NCBI GenBank assembly: GCA_902362715.1
Contig: CABIXN010000004.1
Span: forward strand, 149,337-213,336
Source: Lachnospiraceae bacterium
Lineage (GTDB): Bacteria > Bacillota > Clostridia > Lachnospirales > Lachnospiraceae
DNA: 64,000 bases
Reading direction: 5' to 3'
The position numbers and the translations under genes were made by a program. This document shows positions 40,636 through 50,046 of the stretch, piece by piece. The notes under the pieces were generated by a model. The model did no database searches, was not told the origin of the DNA, and worked only from the letters and a program-made list of their open reading frames with translations. Every line of letters begins with the position of its first letter. The stretch's first letter is position 1.

Positions 40636-42069
40636 TCAAGTCTCGCTCTTGCGATCTTTATCATTTACCTTCTCACCCTCAGCCTGAGAAACCAGCGCTT
40701 CCACGACTTTCGGATATTCCATAAAATGAGAAGCCTTTACAAGAATCTGATCTCCCGCTTTTACATAAGCCAGCAAAGCTTCCGTCAATTCCTGTCTTGT
40801 TTTAAAATAGTGGACCTCCAGTCCTCCCTTTTTCGCCTCTTTGGTCATTTCTTCAGACAAAATGCCGCTGCAAAACAGCACATCAATCCCTTTTTGGGCG
40901 GCGTATGCCCCTACCTGTCCGTGAAGCTTTCGCGCTTCCGTCCCAAGCTCTCCCATATCGCCAAGAACTGCAATTTTTCTTCCATTTCCCAAGCTTAACA
41001 CATCCAGGGAAGCCCGCATAGAAACCGGATTTGCATTATAACAGTCATCAATAATTGTCATGCCTTTCACATCCAGCAGATTTGTCCGTCCCTGAATGGT
41101 TTTGGCATGTTCAATTCCGGAAATGATCTCGTCTTTTGTCAGCCCCAGTGTCAGCCCAACACAGGCTCCTGCCAATGCATTGTATACATTATGCGCACCT
41201 GGAATCGGAATGTTTACAGTTCTTGTTTCATCTTCAAACTCCATAGAAACCCGCATTCCTTTTAATCCCAGATTTTGAATATCCCTGCCGGTCACCAGAT
41301 AATCATCCTGCGCCTTTTTGGCCGTGCCATCTTCTGTAAAATACCGGATAGGTGTAACTCCATGAACCTTTCCGATCTTTGACAATTTATCATCATTCCC
41401 ATTTAAAATAATGGTTCCGTCCTTTTTCAGGAAATCAAACATTTCTGACTTTGCTTTTAGGATTCCGTCTCTGGATTTTAAATTTTCCAGATGACAAAGT
41501 CCGATATTGGTCATAACGCAGATATCCGGCTTCGCCATTTTAGCCAGACGGTGCATTTCACCAAAATCAGAAATACCCATTTCCACAACTGCCGCCTGAT
41601 GGCAGTCCCGGATTCTTAAAAGGGTCAATGGAAGTCCAATTTCATTATTAAAATTTCCTTCTGTTTTTAATACTTCAAATTTCTGGGACAAAACAGACGC
41701 AATCATTTCTTTCGTACTGGTTTTCCCAACACTGCCTGCAATCCCCACCACAGGTATAGTCAGCACCGAACGGTAATATTCCGCAATGTCTTTTAATGCC
41801 TGAGGTGTAGATTCCACCAGAATATACGGTCCGTCAGGATCCTGTAATTTAATCTCAGACAGCACTGCCGCTGCCCCATTCTCAAATACAGACGGAATAA
41901 ATTTATGTCCGTCCACCTTCTCTCCCCGGATGGGGATGAACAGATATCCCGGCTGTACCTGACGGCTGTCAATCACCGCCCCAGCAATTTCTGTCTGTTT
42001 TTTTTCTTCCGGACCACAGTATCTTCCTTTACAGGCCGCTGCAATCTTTTCTAATGTCATATGTTTCAT
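40636..42069 (-). CDS. murF: UDP-N-acetylmuramoyl-tripeptide--D-alanyl-D-alanine ligase
   Basis: 477 residues from ATG 42069, eight bases after the ddl stop with AGTAGGTGA overlapping that stop; the longer frame adds 17 residues inside ddl. Mur-ligase features: DSRQVQPGYLFIPIRGEKVDGH, the ATP loop GIAGSVGKTSTKEMI, NEIGLPLTLL, AVVEMGISDFGEM and DDCYNANPVSMRASL. It joins D-Ala-D-Ala to the muramoyl tripeptide in the cytoplasm. Order ddl then murF places the dipeptide maker and user together. Confidence 0.96.
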   Translation of the reverse strand: MKHMTLEKIAAACKGRYCGPEEKKQTEIAGAVIDSRQVQPGYLFIPIRGEKVDGHKFIPSVFENGAAAVLSEIKLQDPDGPYILVESTPQALKDIAEYYRSVLTIPVVGIAGSVGKTSTKEMIASVLSQKFEVLKTEGNFNNEIGLPLTLLRIRDCHQAAVVEMGISDFGEMHRLAKMAKPDICVMTNIGLCHLENLKSRDGILKAKSEMFDFLKKDGTIILNGNDDKLSKIGKVHGVTPIRYFTEDGTAKKAQDDYLVTGRDIQNLGLKGMRVSMEFEDETRTVNIPIPGAHNVYNALAGACVGLTLGLTKDEIISGIEHAKTIQGRTNLLDVKGMTIIDDCYNANPVSMRASLDVLSLGNGRKIAVLGDMGELGTEARKLHGQVGAYAAQKGIDVLFCSGILSEEMTKEAKKGGLEVHYFKTRQELTEALLAYVKAGDQILVKASHFMEYPKVVEALVSQAEGEKVNDKDRKSET

Positions 42070-42077
42070 AGCATCAC

Positions 42078-43130
42078 CTACTGATATTTTTTTAAGGAAA
42101 TCCGAATCAACTCCTGGCACAGCTCTTCAAAACTCATGCCCACTGCCTGTGCTTCCTGGGGCAGCAGACTGGTTGGAGTCATCCCCGGCAATGTATTCGC
42201 TTCCAGACAGTATATTTCATTCTTTTCATTCAGCAGAAAATCTGAACGCGAATAAGTATTCAGCCCCAGCACCACTGCAATTTTTTCCGCATAATGCTGC
42301 ATCTGCTTTGCAATCTCATCCGGAATATCTGCCGGGCAGGTTTCCACTGCACTCCCTGCTTTATATTTATTCTTATAATCATAAAATCCTTCCACCGGAG
42401 CGATTTCGATTACAGGAAGAGCCTGGCAATCTATCACGCCTACTGAAAATTCCCGGCCCTTTACATAGGATTCAATTACAATCTCATCTTCATATTTAAA
42501 CGCTTCATCCAATGCAGCCTGATACTGGACTTCCGTTTCTACAATAGATACTCCAATACTGGATCCGCCGCAGCACGGCTTTACCACACAGGGAAATAAA
42601 AGCCCCGTTTGGGCAAAGGAATCCGTGCGCTTCGCCCTTTTCATGGAAATTCCTTTTGGTGTTGGAATCCCGTTAGCCTCAAACAGCTGCTTGCTCATAC
42701 CTTTGTCCATAGCCAGAGCACTGCTTAAATAACCGGTTCCTGTATATTTTATACCAAACAGATCAAAAGCCGCCTGAATCTTTCCATTTTCACCATTTTC
42801 ACCATGAAGTGCCATAAAGACGATATCCGCCCCCTGACACATACGAATAACATTGGGACCAAAAAAACAGTCCGACTGATCTGCTCTCATAGACTTGATC
42901 TTAGCAATATCCGGCGCTTCTGAAGTAATCTGTCCGGTCTTTACACTGACCTCTTCCCAGCGCTCAAATATATTGCTTACATCTTCCTCTTTATCACTGT
43001 ATCCCATAAATACATCTAATAAAATAACCCTGTGGCCGCATTTACGTAAAGCCTGGCTGACCTGTGTACCTGTAATAAAAGAAACGTCACGCTCGGTGCT
43101 CAAACCGCCTGCCAAAACTATTATATCCAT
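42078..43130 (-). CDS. ddl: D-alanine--D-alanine ligase
   Basis: 350 residues, ATP-grasp. VLAGGLSTERDVSF at the N terminus (catalytic Glu), ALHGENGENGKIQ, the lid and KPCCGGSSIGVSIV, the GFYDYKNKYKAG loop with the Tyr expected of D-Ala-D-Ala rather than D-Ala-D-Lac enzymes, and EANTLPGMTPTSLLP. It supplies the dipeptide for MurF. RBS AAGGAGA. Nothing suggests vancomycin-type specificity. Confidence 0.96.
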   Translation of the reverse strand: MDIIVLAGGLSTERDVSFITGTQVSQALRKCGHRVILLDVFMGYSDKEEDVSNIFERWEEVSVKTGQITSEAPDIAKIKSMRADQSDCFFGPNVIRMCQGADIVFMALHGENGENGKIQAAFDLFGIKYTGTGYLSSALAMDKGMSKQLFEANGIPTPKGISMKRAKRTDSFAQTGLLFPCVVKPCCGGSSIGVSIVETEVQYQAALDEAFKYEDEIVIESYVKGREFSVGVIDCQALPVIEIAPVEGFYDYKNKYKAGSAVETCPADIPDEIAKQMQHYAEKIAVVLGLNTYSRSDFLLNEKNEIYCLEANTLPGMTPTSLLPQEAQAVGMSFEELCQELIRISLKKYQ

Positions 43131-43363
43131 TTTAAGAGTCTCCTTATTATTTGTTTACTGATTATATTATTTCCTTTTAACATTTATTAACGCCGGCATT
43201 TATAACTGTTCGGCTATACAGCCGGCAAACAGTTGCACACATTTTGCTTCGTTTATACTAAACCATTTCTAATTAGAATACAATATGCTAAAATAAGCTC
43301 AATCTTAATTTTTATACAATAGCACACATTATATTATATAGAAAAAGAAAGGAATTTATTTTT

Positions 43364-44095
43364 ATGATAAAAACCGTATTAATTACAGGTGCCTCCCACG
43401 GAATCGGAAAAGAAGCTGCCAGGCTTTTTGCCAGCAGACACTGGAATGTTTTCTTAAACTGCAAAACCTCTGCAAAGGATATGATAGCATTCTCTGAAGA
43501 TTTATCCCGGACATATAAAACGGCCTGTACCCCGCTGATCTACGATATATCTGACGATGCCCAGGCGGAGGATATGTTCGCAGAAATTCATGCCATCTCA
43601 AAAGGCCCTGATGTGCTGGTAAATAATGCCGGCATTTCCTATATCGGTCTTCTTGATGCCATGAATATCGACGACTGGAACCGGGTAATAAACACCAATC
43701 TGACTTCCTTGTTTTCCTGCTGCAAACGGGCGATTCCCCATATGCTCCACGAAAAATCTGGAAAGATCATTAACATTTCATCTGTCTGGGGAAATGTGGG
43801 CGCTTCCTGCGAAGTAGCCTACTCGGCCTCTAAAGGAGGCGTTAATGCATTCACTAAAGCCCTTGCAAAGGAGCTGGCCCCCAGCAATATTCAGGTAAAT
43901 GCCATCGCCTGCGGCGTTATAGACACCAGAATGAACCGTTGTTTTTCAGAAGATGAGCGGAGGGAACTTATGGAAGAAATTCCTGCCGGGCGCTTTGGCA
44001 GCCCTCAGGAAACGGCACAGCTTATTTATGACCTTGCCACAGGACACGATTATCTGACCGGTCAGATTATCTCCCTGGACGGCGGCTGGTGCTAA
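43364..44095 (+). CDS. Short-chain dehydrogenase/reductase (FabG/YmfI-like)
   Basis: 243 residues. TGASHGIGKEA (NADP loop), NNAGISYIG, the catalytic Ser in INISSVWGNVG, YSASKGG, and a GVIDTRMN...TGQIISLDGGW end. The wording of these blocks is close to YmfI, the elongation factor P 5-aminopentanone reductase, as well as FabG; the choice is open. RBS AAAGGAATT. Its stop overlaps the convergent PAP2 gene's stop; no terminator lies between. Confidence 0.85.
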   Translation: MIKTVLITGASHGIGKEAARLFASRHWNVFLNCKTSAKDMIAFSEDLSRTYKTACTPLIYDISDDAQAEDMFAEIHAISKGPDVLVNNAGISYIGLLDAMNIDDWNRVINTNLTSLFSCCKRAIPHMLHEKSGKIINISSVWGNVGASCEVAYSASKGGVNAFTKALAKELAPSNIQVNAIACGVIDTRMNRCFSEDERRELMEEIPAGRFGSPQETAQLIYDLATGHDYLTGQIISLDGGWC

Positions 44096-44586
44096 AATAC
44101 ATAAAACCCAAAAATCCCCGTTGCAATCCCCACTGCTGCTCCGGCTATAACATCTCTGGGAAAATGTACGCCTCCAATAACACGTACCGCCGCAAGCAGC
44201 ACTCCAAGAGCCAGAAACAATATTCCCGCCAGGCTCCAGACAGTTCCAACCGCCATAGCTATCATAAAAATAGAAAAGGCATGGCGGCTTGGGAAGGACT
44301 GCCCCTTTTTTCTTCGTTTCAATAACGGATGAATATCCAAAACCTCATACGGTCTTTTAGCATTATATACTTTTCGAAAGCAGGTAACTGCAGCAAAAGC
44401 AATAGCCGGAATTAGAAACACTCTCCAGAAATTTTCATCCCGGCGGCTCACTTCCCATAGCAGCAGTCCAATATATGCTATGTAGGTCACAGCTGTCAGT
44501 ATCTTATTTCCCTTTTCAATCACTCTCAGAGCCCGGGGCGTCTTTTTAAAGGGCTCTGAAATCTTTTCATACAGTTCCTTTGTCAT
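44092..44586 (-). CDS. PAP2-family membrane phosphatase
   Basis: 164 residues, four to five membrane segments. Motifs KVYNAKRPYEV (KX6RP-like), SFPSRHAFSIF (PSRH) and HFPRDVIAGAAVG (SRxxxxxHxxxD-like) form the phosphatase site. Such enzymes act on lipid phosphates such as phosphatidic acid, phosphatidylglycerol phosphate or polyprenyl diphosphates. RBS AGGAGAAG. Confidence 0.88.
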   Translation of the reverse strand: MTKELYEKISEPFKKTPRALRVIEKGNKILTAVTYIAYIGLLLWEVSRRDENFWRVFLIPAIAFAAVTCFRKVYNAKRPYEVLDIHPLLKRRKKGQSFPSRHAFSIFMIAMAVGTVWSLAGILFLALGVLLAAVRVIGGVHFPRDVIAGAAVGIATGIFGFYVF

Positions 44587-44761
44587 CTGTCTTCTCCTGT
44601 ATTTACATATTTTTTATATTTATATCTTTTTGTATTTGTATTTTTCTGTATTTGTACCTGCCTGTATTTCATTTATCTATTTCTGCATAATCTGCATTTT
44701 TTGTGAATCTGCCTATTACTATAACCTACTTCTGCAAAAATGTTCAAGAACTTTCAGCAGT

Positions 44762-45553
44762 TCAGCCCAGCGCCACATCCAAAATCATCATAATCAGAAA
44801 TCCCCCCAGCGCCCCAAGCATTCCGGGGTTTACTCTCACCTCCCGATGGACCTGGGGTATCAGCTCTTCAATTACCACGTACATCATAGCTCCGGCAGCG
44901 AAGGATAAAAGCCAGGGCATCAGAGGTTCAACTGCTCCGGCAGCCAGAACTACCAAAACGCCAAACACCGGCTCCACAATTCCCGACATACTCCCATAGA
45001 GAAAGGCTCTCAAAGGGGAATGACCGCTTTGAAGCAGCGGCAGCGACACTGCAGCCCCCTCCGGGAAATTCTGAATACCGATTCCAGCTGCCAGAGCAAT
45101 CGCCGCAGAAAAGGCCGCATCATTTCCTGCCTGCCCAGCAGCCATGGCAAAAGAAAGCCCTACTGCCATTCCTTCCGGAATATTATGAAGAGTAACCGCC
45201 CATACAAGCAGCGCCGAACTCTTTCTGGATACGATTCCCTCCCCTTGCTGCTGAAGCTTTGGATACAGTGTAGGAAGCAGAGCATCTAATACAATCAAAA
45301 ACACCGCCCCCAGCACAAATCCTCCGGCGGCAGGAATCCAGCCAATCCCCCCATTAGCCGACGCTTTCTCAATAGCCGGAAGCAGAAGGCTCCAGATAGA
45401 CGCAGCAATCATAACGCCCGCCGCAAATCCAAGAAATATTCTCTGTATTCCTTCATTCATCTGTTTCCGGAATATAAATACCATTGCAGCCCCGGCTGTT
45501 GTCATCAAAAAAGTAAATCCCGTACCCTGGGCCGCCCAAACAATCATCTGCAT
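44762..45553 (-). CDS. ZIP-family metal transporter
   Basis: 263 residues, eight membrane segments. The paired metal-site helices HNIPEGMAVGLSF and QNFPEGAAVSLPL are the ZIP (ZupT/GufA) signature; the second has Gln in place of the first His. It would take up zinc, iron or manganese. RBS AGGTGG. In several Clostridia GufA-type members carry a broad metal range. Confidence 0.9.
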   Translation of the reverse strand: MQMIVWAAQGTGFTFLMTTAGAAMVFIFRKQMNEGIQRIFLGFAAGVMIAASIWSLLLPAIEKASANGGIGWIPAAGGFVLGAVFLIVLDALLPTLYPKLQQQGEGIVSRKSSALLVWAVTLHNIPEGMAVGLSFAMAAGQAGNDAAFSAAIALAAGIGIQNFPEGAAVSLPLLQSGHSPLRAFLYGSMSGIVEPVFGVLVVLAAGAVEPLMPWLLSFAAGAMMYVVIEELIPQVHREVRVNPGMLGALGGFLIMMILDVALG

Positions 45554-45682
45554 TTTTTGTCCACCTGAATAAACTAATCTGTTTTTATTTTATTCAGATT
45601 TCTTTTATCTGCGCCTGTCCCTTAAGTTATTTTTCTGATATAATAGCAACTGCCTGAACAGATTCATGAAGGAGTGATGAAA

Positions 45683-46837
45683 ATGAATAAAAAAGAAGTT
45701 TCAGAAATTAAACGTTTATTTACCAAAGAGCGCTGTGCCATCAACCGCATCTGTGGCTGCTACATAGACACAGAAAAAGAAAAAAGACTGGAATTAAAAG
45801 AAGCATTTCTCTCTCTTCCGGAGGAAGAAATGTTCAAATATTTTGATATTTTCCGCAAAACCCTGTCCGGTACCATCGGAAAAAATCTTTTGAACATGCC
45901 TTTTCCCCTAGAACAGGAAATGGGAGACGGCACTCAGAAGTTTCTGCTGAAACTGCGGGACAGCGAGTTGAAGGATCAGGAACTTCTGGATGAATTTTAT
46001 GATAAAATTATTGAAACCTACTATCATCCGGAAAACTACTTTATTATCCTGATTCATGGTTCATATGATATCCCTCAGCGGACTTCTGACGGACTAGAAA
46101 TGGATGATGCCTCAGATTATATCTACAATTTTATCCTGTGCAGTATCTGTCCTGTAAATCTGTCCAAGGCGGGGTTGTGTTACAATGCAGAAACCAACAA
46201 TATCGAAGACCGCATCCGTGACTGGATTGTGGAGATGCCGGAACTGGGATTTTTATTCCCTGCCTTTAACGACAGAAACAGCGATGTCCACAGCCTGCTT
46301 TATTATTCTAAAAATTCCAAGGAATTTAACAGTGAAATTGTAGAGCAGATTTTAGGCTGCACAGAGCCCCTCCCTGCAGATGCTCAAAAAGAATCCTTCG
46401 ACTCTATTATAGAAGATACCTTCGGCACAGACTGCACCCTGGAAACTATCCGCATGGTTCATGATAACCTGAATGAAATGATAGAAGAGGCTGCAGATAG
46501 TCCCGATCCGGTTATCCTTGACAAGGCTGATGTAAAGACGCTCCTTTACCACAGCGGCGCCACAGAGGAAAATCTGGAGCATTTTGAAGAACAGTACGAT
46601 ACATTTGTAGGAGAAAAGGCAACAGTAATGGCTTCTAACATCACTAATACCAGGAAATTTGAAATCAAAACTCCCGATATTACCGTGAACGTAAACCCTG
46701 ACCGCACCGATCTTGTGGATACCCGCGTCATCAACGGCAAAAGGTGCCTTGTAATTGAGATTAACGATCAGGTGGAAGTCAATGGCATTCATGTTTTCCC
46801 GGAAGACGATTCCGAGAATCTTGATATTCCATTCTAG
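45683..46837 (+). CDS. DUF4317 family protein
   Basis: 384 residues from ATG 45683, eight bases after GGAG (two earlier starts crowd that site). It matches the Clostridial DUF4317 family along its length: MNKKEVSEIKRLFTKERCAI with the CxxNRICGCYID region, HGSYDIPQRTSDG, an LYYSKN segment, a helical middle and a C-terminal small beta domain. Soluble, without known catalytic motif. Function unknown. Single gene with its own terminator. Confidence 0.88.
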   Translation: MNKKEVSEIKRLFTKERCAINRICGCYIDTEKEKRLELKEAFLSLPEEEMFKYFDIFRKTLSGTIGKNLLNMPFPLEQEMGDGTQKFLLKLRDSELKDQELLDEFYDKIIETYYHPENYFIILIHGSYDIPQRTSDGLEMDDASDYIYNFILCSICPVNLSKAGLCYNAETNNIEDRIRDWIVEMPELGFLFPAFNDRNSDVHSLLYYSKNSKEFNSEIVEQILGCTEPLPADAQKESFDSIIEDTFGTDCTLETIRMVHDNLNEMIEEAADSPDPVILDKADVKTLLYHSGATEENLEHFEEQYDTFVGEKATVMASNITNTRKFEIKTPDITVNVNPDRTDLVDTRVINGKRCLVIEINDQVEVNGIHVFPEDDSENLDIPF

Positions 46838-46849
46838 ATCTAAACCAGA

Positions 46850-46905
46850 CAGGTCTTAGAAGGATTGAAAAATCAGTCCTTCTGAGGCCTGCTTTTGTTA
46901 TTTTT
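46850..46905 (+). terminator. Terminator of the DUF4317 gene
   Basis: Arms 46850-46868 and 46873-46891 (CAGGTCTTAGAAGGATTGA with TCAGTCCTTCTGAGGCCTG) pair with several G-T pairs, then CTTTTGTTATTTTTT. Confidence 0.85.
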
Positions 46906-46928
46906 TATACCTGTTCCCGCCACGTTAT

Positions 46929-47813
46929 TTACACAAGATATTCTTTTGACATCTGTAAAAATGCCCGCAGCGCCGGCGTTGCCCATTTATTTTTACTGTA
47001 AATTACCTGAATCCACATGGATAAACTGTAATCCTTCACCTTAAGCAGCGCAATCTTTTCTTTTCTCAGCGCATCTTCCAGTGTAAATTCAGGAAGCAGT
47101 GAAATTCCGATATTGTCCACAACACTGTCTATAATCATCTGGGTATACCCTACCTCCTGAACATTGCGTACCACAATTCCCCGGCCGGACAAAAACTGCT
47201 GAAATGCTTTTCTGTAATTACACCCTTCCTCCACCTGTATAAAGGACTCTTTGGTTAGTTCATCAATGGTTACCTCTTTCTTTGAGGCAAAGGGATGCCC
47301 GGAGGAACAGAAAAAAGAAATTTTAGTCTCCAGCACATGAGCTGTCTCCCAATATGGGCGGACTACCTTTTTATCCAGAGTTAAAATCACATCCAGCGTA
47401 CCTTTTTCCAGCATATCCATACACTCTAATGTGGTGGCCACTACAATAGTAAGACAAACCTCAGGAAATCTTTTCATAAAAGCCTTAAAAATACCCATAT
47501 ATCTTGAAGCGCAGATACTCTCCATGACACCAATCCGGATCTGTCCTCTTGGCTCTTTGTCATTTGTAAAATGCTCCACCGCCATCTCCTCACACTTTAA
47601 AATTTCATACGCATACCGCTGAAATTCTACTCCAGCCGCCGATAAGCATACTCTCTTCCCATTTCTCTCAAACAATTCCACCTGCAGTTCCTGCTCTAAG
47701 GTCTGAATCTGTGTGGTTACTGTGGACTGGGCATAACCAAGCGCTGCAGCCGCCCTGGAAAAATTTCCAATCTCCGATACTTTTATAAACGTTCTGATAT
47801 TTCTAATTTCCAT
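46929..47813 (-). CDS. LysR-family transcriptional regulator
   Basis: 294 residues. The helix-turn-helix is FIKVSEIGNFSRAAAALGYAQSTVTTQIQTLEQEL; the effector domain follows (RIGVMESICASRYMG, FFCSSGHPFASKK, a LLPEFTLEDAL end). It is not obviously paired with a target; the metA gene reads the same way upstream. RBS AAGGGAAA. Ligand unknown. Confidence 0.92.
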   Translation of the reverse strand: MEIRNIRTFIKVSEIGNFSRAAAALGYAQSTVTTQIQTLEQELQVELFERNGKRVCLSAAGVEFQRYAYEILKCEEMAVEHFTNDKEPRGQIRIGVMESICASRYMGIFKAFMKRFPEVCLTIVVATTLECMDMLEKGTLDVILTLDKKVVRPYWETAHVLETKISFFCSSGHPFASKKEVTIDELTKESFIQVEEGCNYRKAFQQFLSGRGIVVRNVQEVGYTQMIIDSVVDNIGISLLPEFTLEDALRKEKIALLKVKDYSLSMWIQVIYSKNKWATPALRAFLQMSKEYLV

Positions 47814-47943
47814 TATTTTCCCTTATCATTTTTTTTAATAAAACATATCAATTATTTCAATTTTACAGATATATTGTAGTGTGGTATTATCTTTTTGTAA
47901 AGCAAAGAATTAAAAAATTACCTTTTTACAACTCTCAACACAA

Positions 47944-47969
47944 AGAAAAAGCGGACTCGCAAGAGTCCG
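47944..47969 (-). terminator. Terminator of metA
   Basis: Minus-strand CGGACTC (47969-47963) pairs with GAGTCCG (47958-47952) around TTGC, then CTTTTTCTTT. Confidence 0.88.
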
Positions 47970-47983
47970 TTTTTTTGTACTTT

Positions 47984-48904
47984 TTATAACACAGTTCCCT
48001 TTAAATCATAAGGTGTCGTCTGATAAACATAATAATTCAGCCAGTTAGAAAACATCAGCTGTCCGGCAGAACGCCAGTTTACAACAGGTGTCTTTGACGG
48101 GTCATCATCAGGAAAGTAATTTACGGGCACTTCCGGATTCAGCCCCCGCTGTACATCTCTTTCATATTCAAGAGCCAGTGTGTTCCGGTCATATTCCAAA
48201 TGACAGGTCACAAAAAAGTGACTGGAATCTCTCGATTTTACAATGGTAACCCCCGCTTCCTCAGAGGATGCAATCAGCTCTAGCTGCGGTACTGCAAGCA
48301 CATCTTCCTCCGATACGCCCATAGCTCTAGAATGAGGTGCAAAAAACACATCATCAAATCCACGAAATAACGGAGAACTGGCTTTTTTCACCTGATTTTC
48401 ATATACCCCGGATAACTTCTTATCAAGGTCGCACTTCTGAATCCCATAATGATAATAAAGTCCCGCATAGGCCCCCCAGCAGACATGCATGGTACAGTGG
48501 ACATGCTCCTTACTCCACTCCATAATTGTACAGAGCTCTTCCCAGTAATCCACATCCTCATATGCCACATTATCAAGAGGCGCTCCGGTTATGATCATAC
48601 CGTCAAACCACCGGTCTTTTACCTGGTCAAAAGTCGTGTAAAACGTCTCCATATGATTGGAATCCACATGCTGAGGCGTATAGCTTGCCGTCTGCAGAAA
48701 CTCTACCTTCACCTGAAGCGGTGTATTAGACAGCTTGCGCAGCAGCTGTGTCTCCGTCACAATCTTTGTAGGCATCAGATTCAAAATCAGAACATTTAAA
48801 GGACGTATATCCTGATGCATCGCCCGAAACTCTGTCATTACAAATATATTTTCACTTTCCAGCACTGCAGTGGCCGGAAGGGAATCCGGTATTTTAATCG
48901 GCAT
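47984..48904 (-). CDS. metA: Homoserine O-acyltransferase
   Basis: 306 residues from ATG 48904 (MPIKIPDSLPA), eight bases after GGAG; the ATG two codons earlier is too close. It aligns with MetA throughout: LNLMPTK with Lys47, VCWGAYAGLYY with the catalytic Cys142, GFDDVFFAPHSR, HLEYDRNTLALEY with the His-Glu pair, and a NWLNYYVYQTTPYDL end. The enzyme activates homoserine for methionine synthesis. Position 111, which sets acyl donor (Glu acetyl, Gly succinyl), is Asp here (TGAPLD). Own promoter; terminator downstream. Confidence 0.95.
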   Translation of the reverse strand: MPIKIPDSLPATAVLESENIFVMTEFRAMHQDIRPLNVLILNLMPTKIVTETQLLRKLSNTPLQVKVEFLQTASYTPQHVDSNHMETFYTTFDQVKDRWFDGMIITGAPLDNVAYEDVDYWEELCTIMEWSKEHVHCTMHVCWGAYAGLYYHYGIQKCDLDKKLSGVYENQVKKASSPLFRGFDDVFFAPHSRAMGVSEEDVLAVPQLELIASSEEAGVTIVKSRDSSHFFVTCHLEYDRNTLALEYERDVQRGLNPEVPVNYFPDDDPSKTPVVNWRSAGQLMFSNWLNYYVYQTTPYDLKGTVL

Positions 48905-48952
48905 TGCCATCTCTCCTAACTTCCTGGTGATTATTTTAAGAATATTGCTACC

Positions 48953-48981
48953 ATTTTATCTGCAATTCTCTAATAAATCAA
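48953..48981 (-). promoter_or_regulatory. Promoter of metA
   Basis: Minus-strand TTGATT (48981-48976), 17-bp spacer, TAAAAT (48958-48953). The leader is about 40 nt, too short for a SAM riboswitch or T-box. Confidence 0.65.
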
Positions 48982-49000
48982 GTGAAATGCCGGTTTTTTC

Positions 49001-50020
49001 TTATTCTTCATATCCATTTGGGTTTTTACTCTGCCAGTTCCAGGAATCCGCACACATTTCTTCAATTCCATACTGCGCACTCCACCCAAGCTCCTCTTTC
49101 GCTTTTTTGGGGGCACAATAGCAGGTAGCAATGTCCCCGGGACGGCGGGGCTTAATCTGGTATGCAATATCATGGCCGCATGCTTTTTCAAAAGCGTGCA
49201 GAACCTGTAACACACTGTATCCCTTTCCCGTTCCAAGGTTATAAATACAAACCCCAGCATTTTCTTTGAGCTTCTCAACTGCCTTTACATGACCTGCCGC
49301 CAGATCTACTACATGAATATAATCCCGCACACCGGTTCCATCCGGAGTATCATAATCATCACCAAATACTCCCAGACATTCCAGCTTTCCGATTGCCACC
49401 TGAGCAATATACGGAAGCAGATTATTGGGAATCCCTTTGGGATCCTCTCCAATCATACCGCTTTTATGAGCTCCAATTGGATTAAAGTAACGGAGCAGTA
49501 CTACATTCCACTCAGGATCTGCCGTATGAATATCTGTAAGAACCTGTTCTAACATACTTTTAGTCCAGCCATAGGGATTTGTAGGCTGTCCTTTCGGGCA
49601 TTCCTCGGTAATGGGAATCATTACCGGATCTCCGTAAACAGTTGCGCTGGAGCTGAAAATAATATTCTTTACATTATGATTTCTCATAACATCACAAAGA
49701 ATCAGTGTTCCTGTAATATTGTTATGATAATACTCCATGGGTTTAGCCACCGATTCTCCCACAGCCTTAAGACCTGCAAAATGAATCACTGCCTCAATAT
49801 CATCATGGGCATCAAAAATCCGGTCCAGGGAATCTTTATCTAAAATATCATTTTCGTAAAATGCCACTGTCTTTCCTGTGATTTCCTCCACACGATCCAC
49901 TGCTTTTTTACTGGAATTAGAAAGATTATCAACGATCACAACCTCATAACCCTTCTGTAATAATTCCACGCAGGTGTGGCTTCCAATATACCCTGCTCCT
50001 CCTGTTACTAATATCTTCAT
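49001..50020 (-). CDS. galE: UDP-glucose 4-epimerase
   Basis: 339 residues, extended [15 protein letters not shown] (NAD loop), [24 protein letters not shown], the catalytic [11 protein letters not shown] (YxxxK), [18 protein letters not shown] and [13 protein letters not shown]. It interconverts UDP-glucose and UDP-galactose for galactose use and surface sugars. RBS GAAAGGAA. 26 bp after the ferredoxin-nitroreductase gene. Confidence 0.96.
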   Translation of the reverse strand: MKILVTGGAGYIGSHTCVELLQKGYEVVIVDNLSNSSKKAVDRVEEITGKTVAFYENDILDKDSLDRIFDAHDDIEAVIHFAGLKAVGESVAKPMEYYHNNITGTLILCDVMRNHNVKNIIFSSSATVYGDPVMIPITEECPKGQPTNPYGWTKSMLEQVLTDIHTADPEWNVVLLRYFNPIGAHKSGMIGEDPKGIPNNLLPYIAQVAIGKLECLGVFGDDYDTPDGTGVRDYIHVVDLAAGHVKAVEKLKENAGVCIYNLGTGKGYSVLQVLHAFEKACGHDIAYQIKPRRPGDIATCYCAPKKAKEELGWSAQYGIEEMCADSWNWQSKNPNGYEE

Positions 50021-50046
50021 ATTATAATTCCTTTCTCAATGGTAAT

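Noticed and set aside
48905..49000. Possible SAM riboswitch or T-box before metA
   Set aside because: The leader after the predicted promoter is only about 40 nt and shows no aptamer stem.
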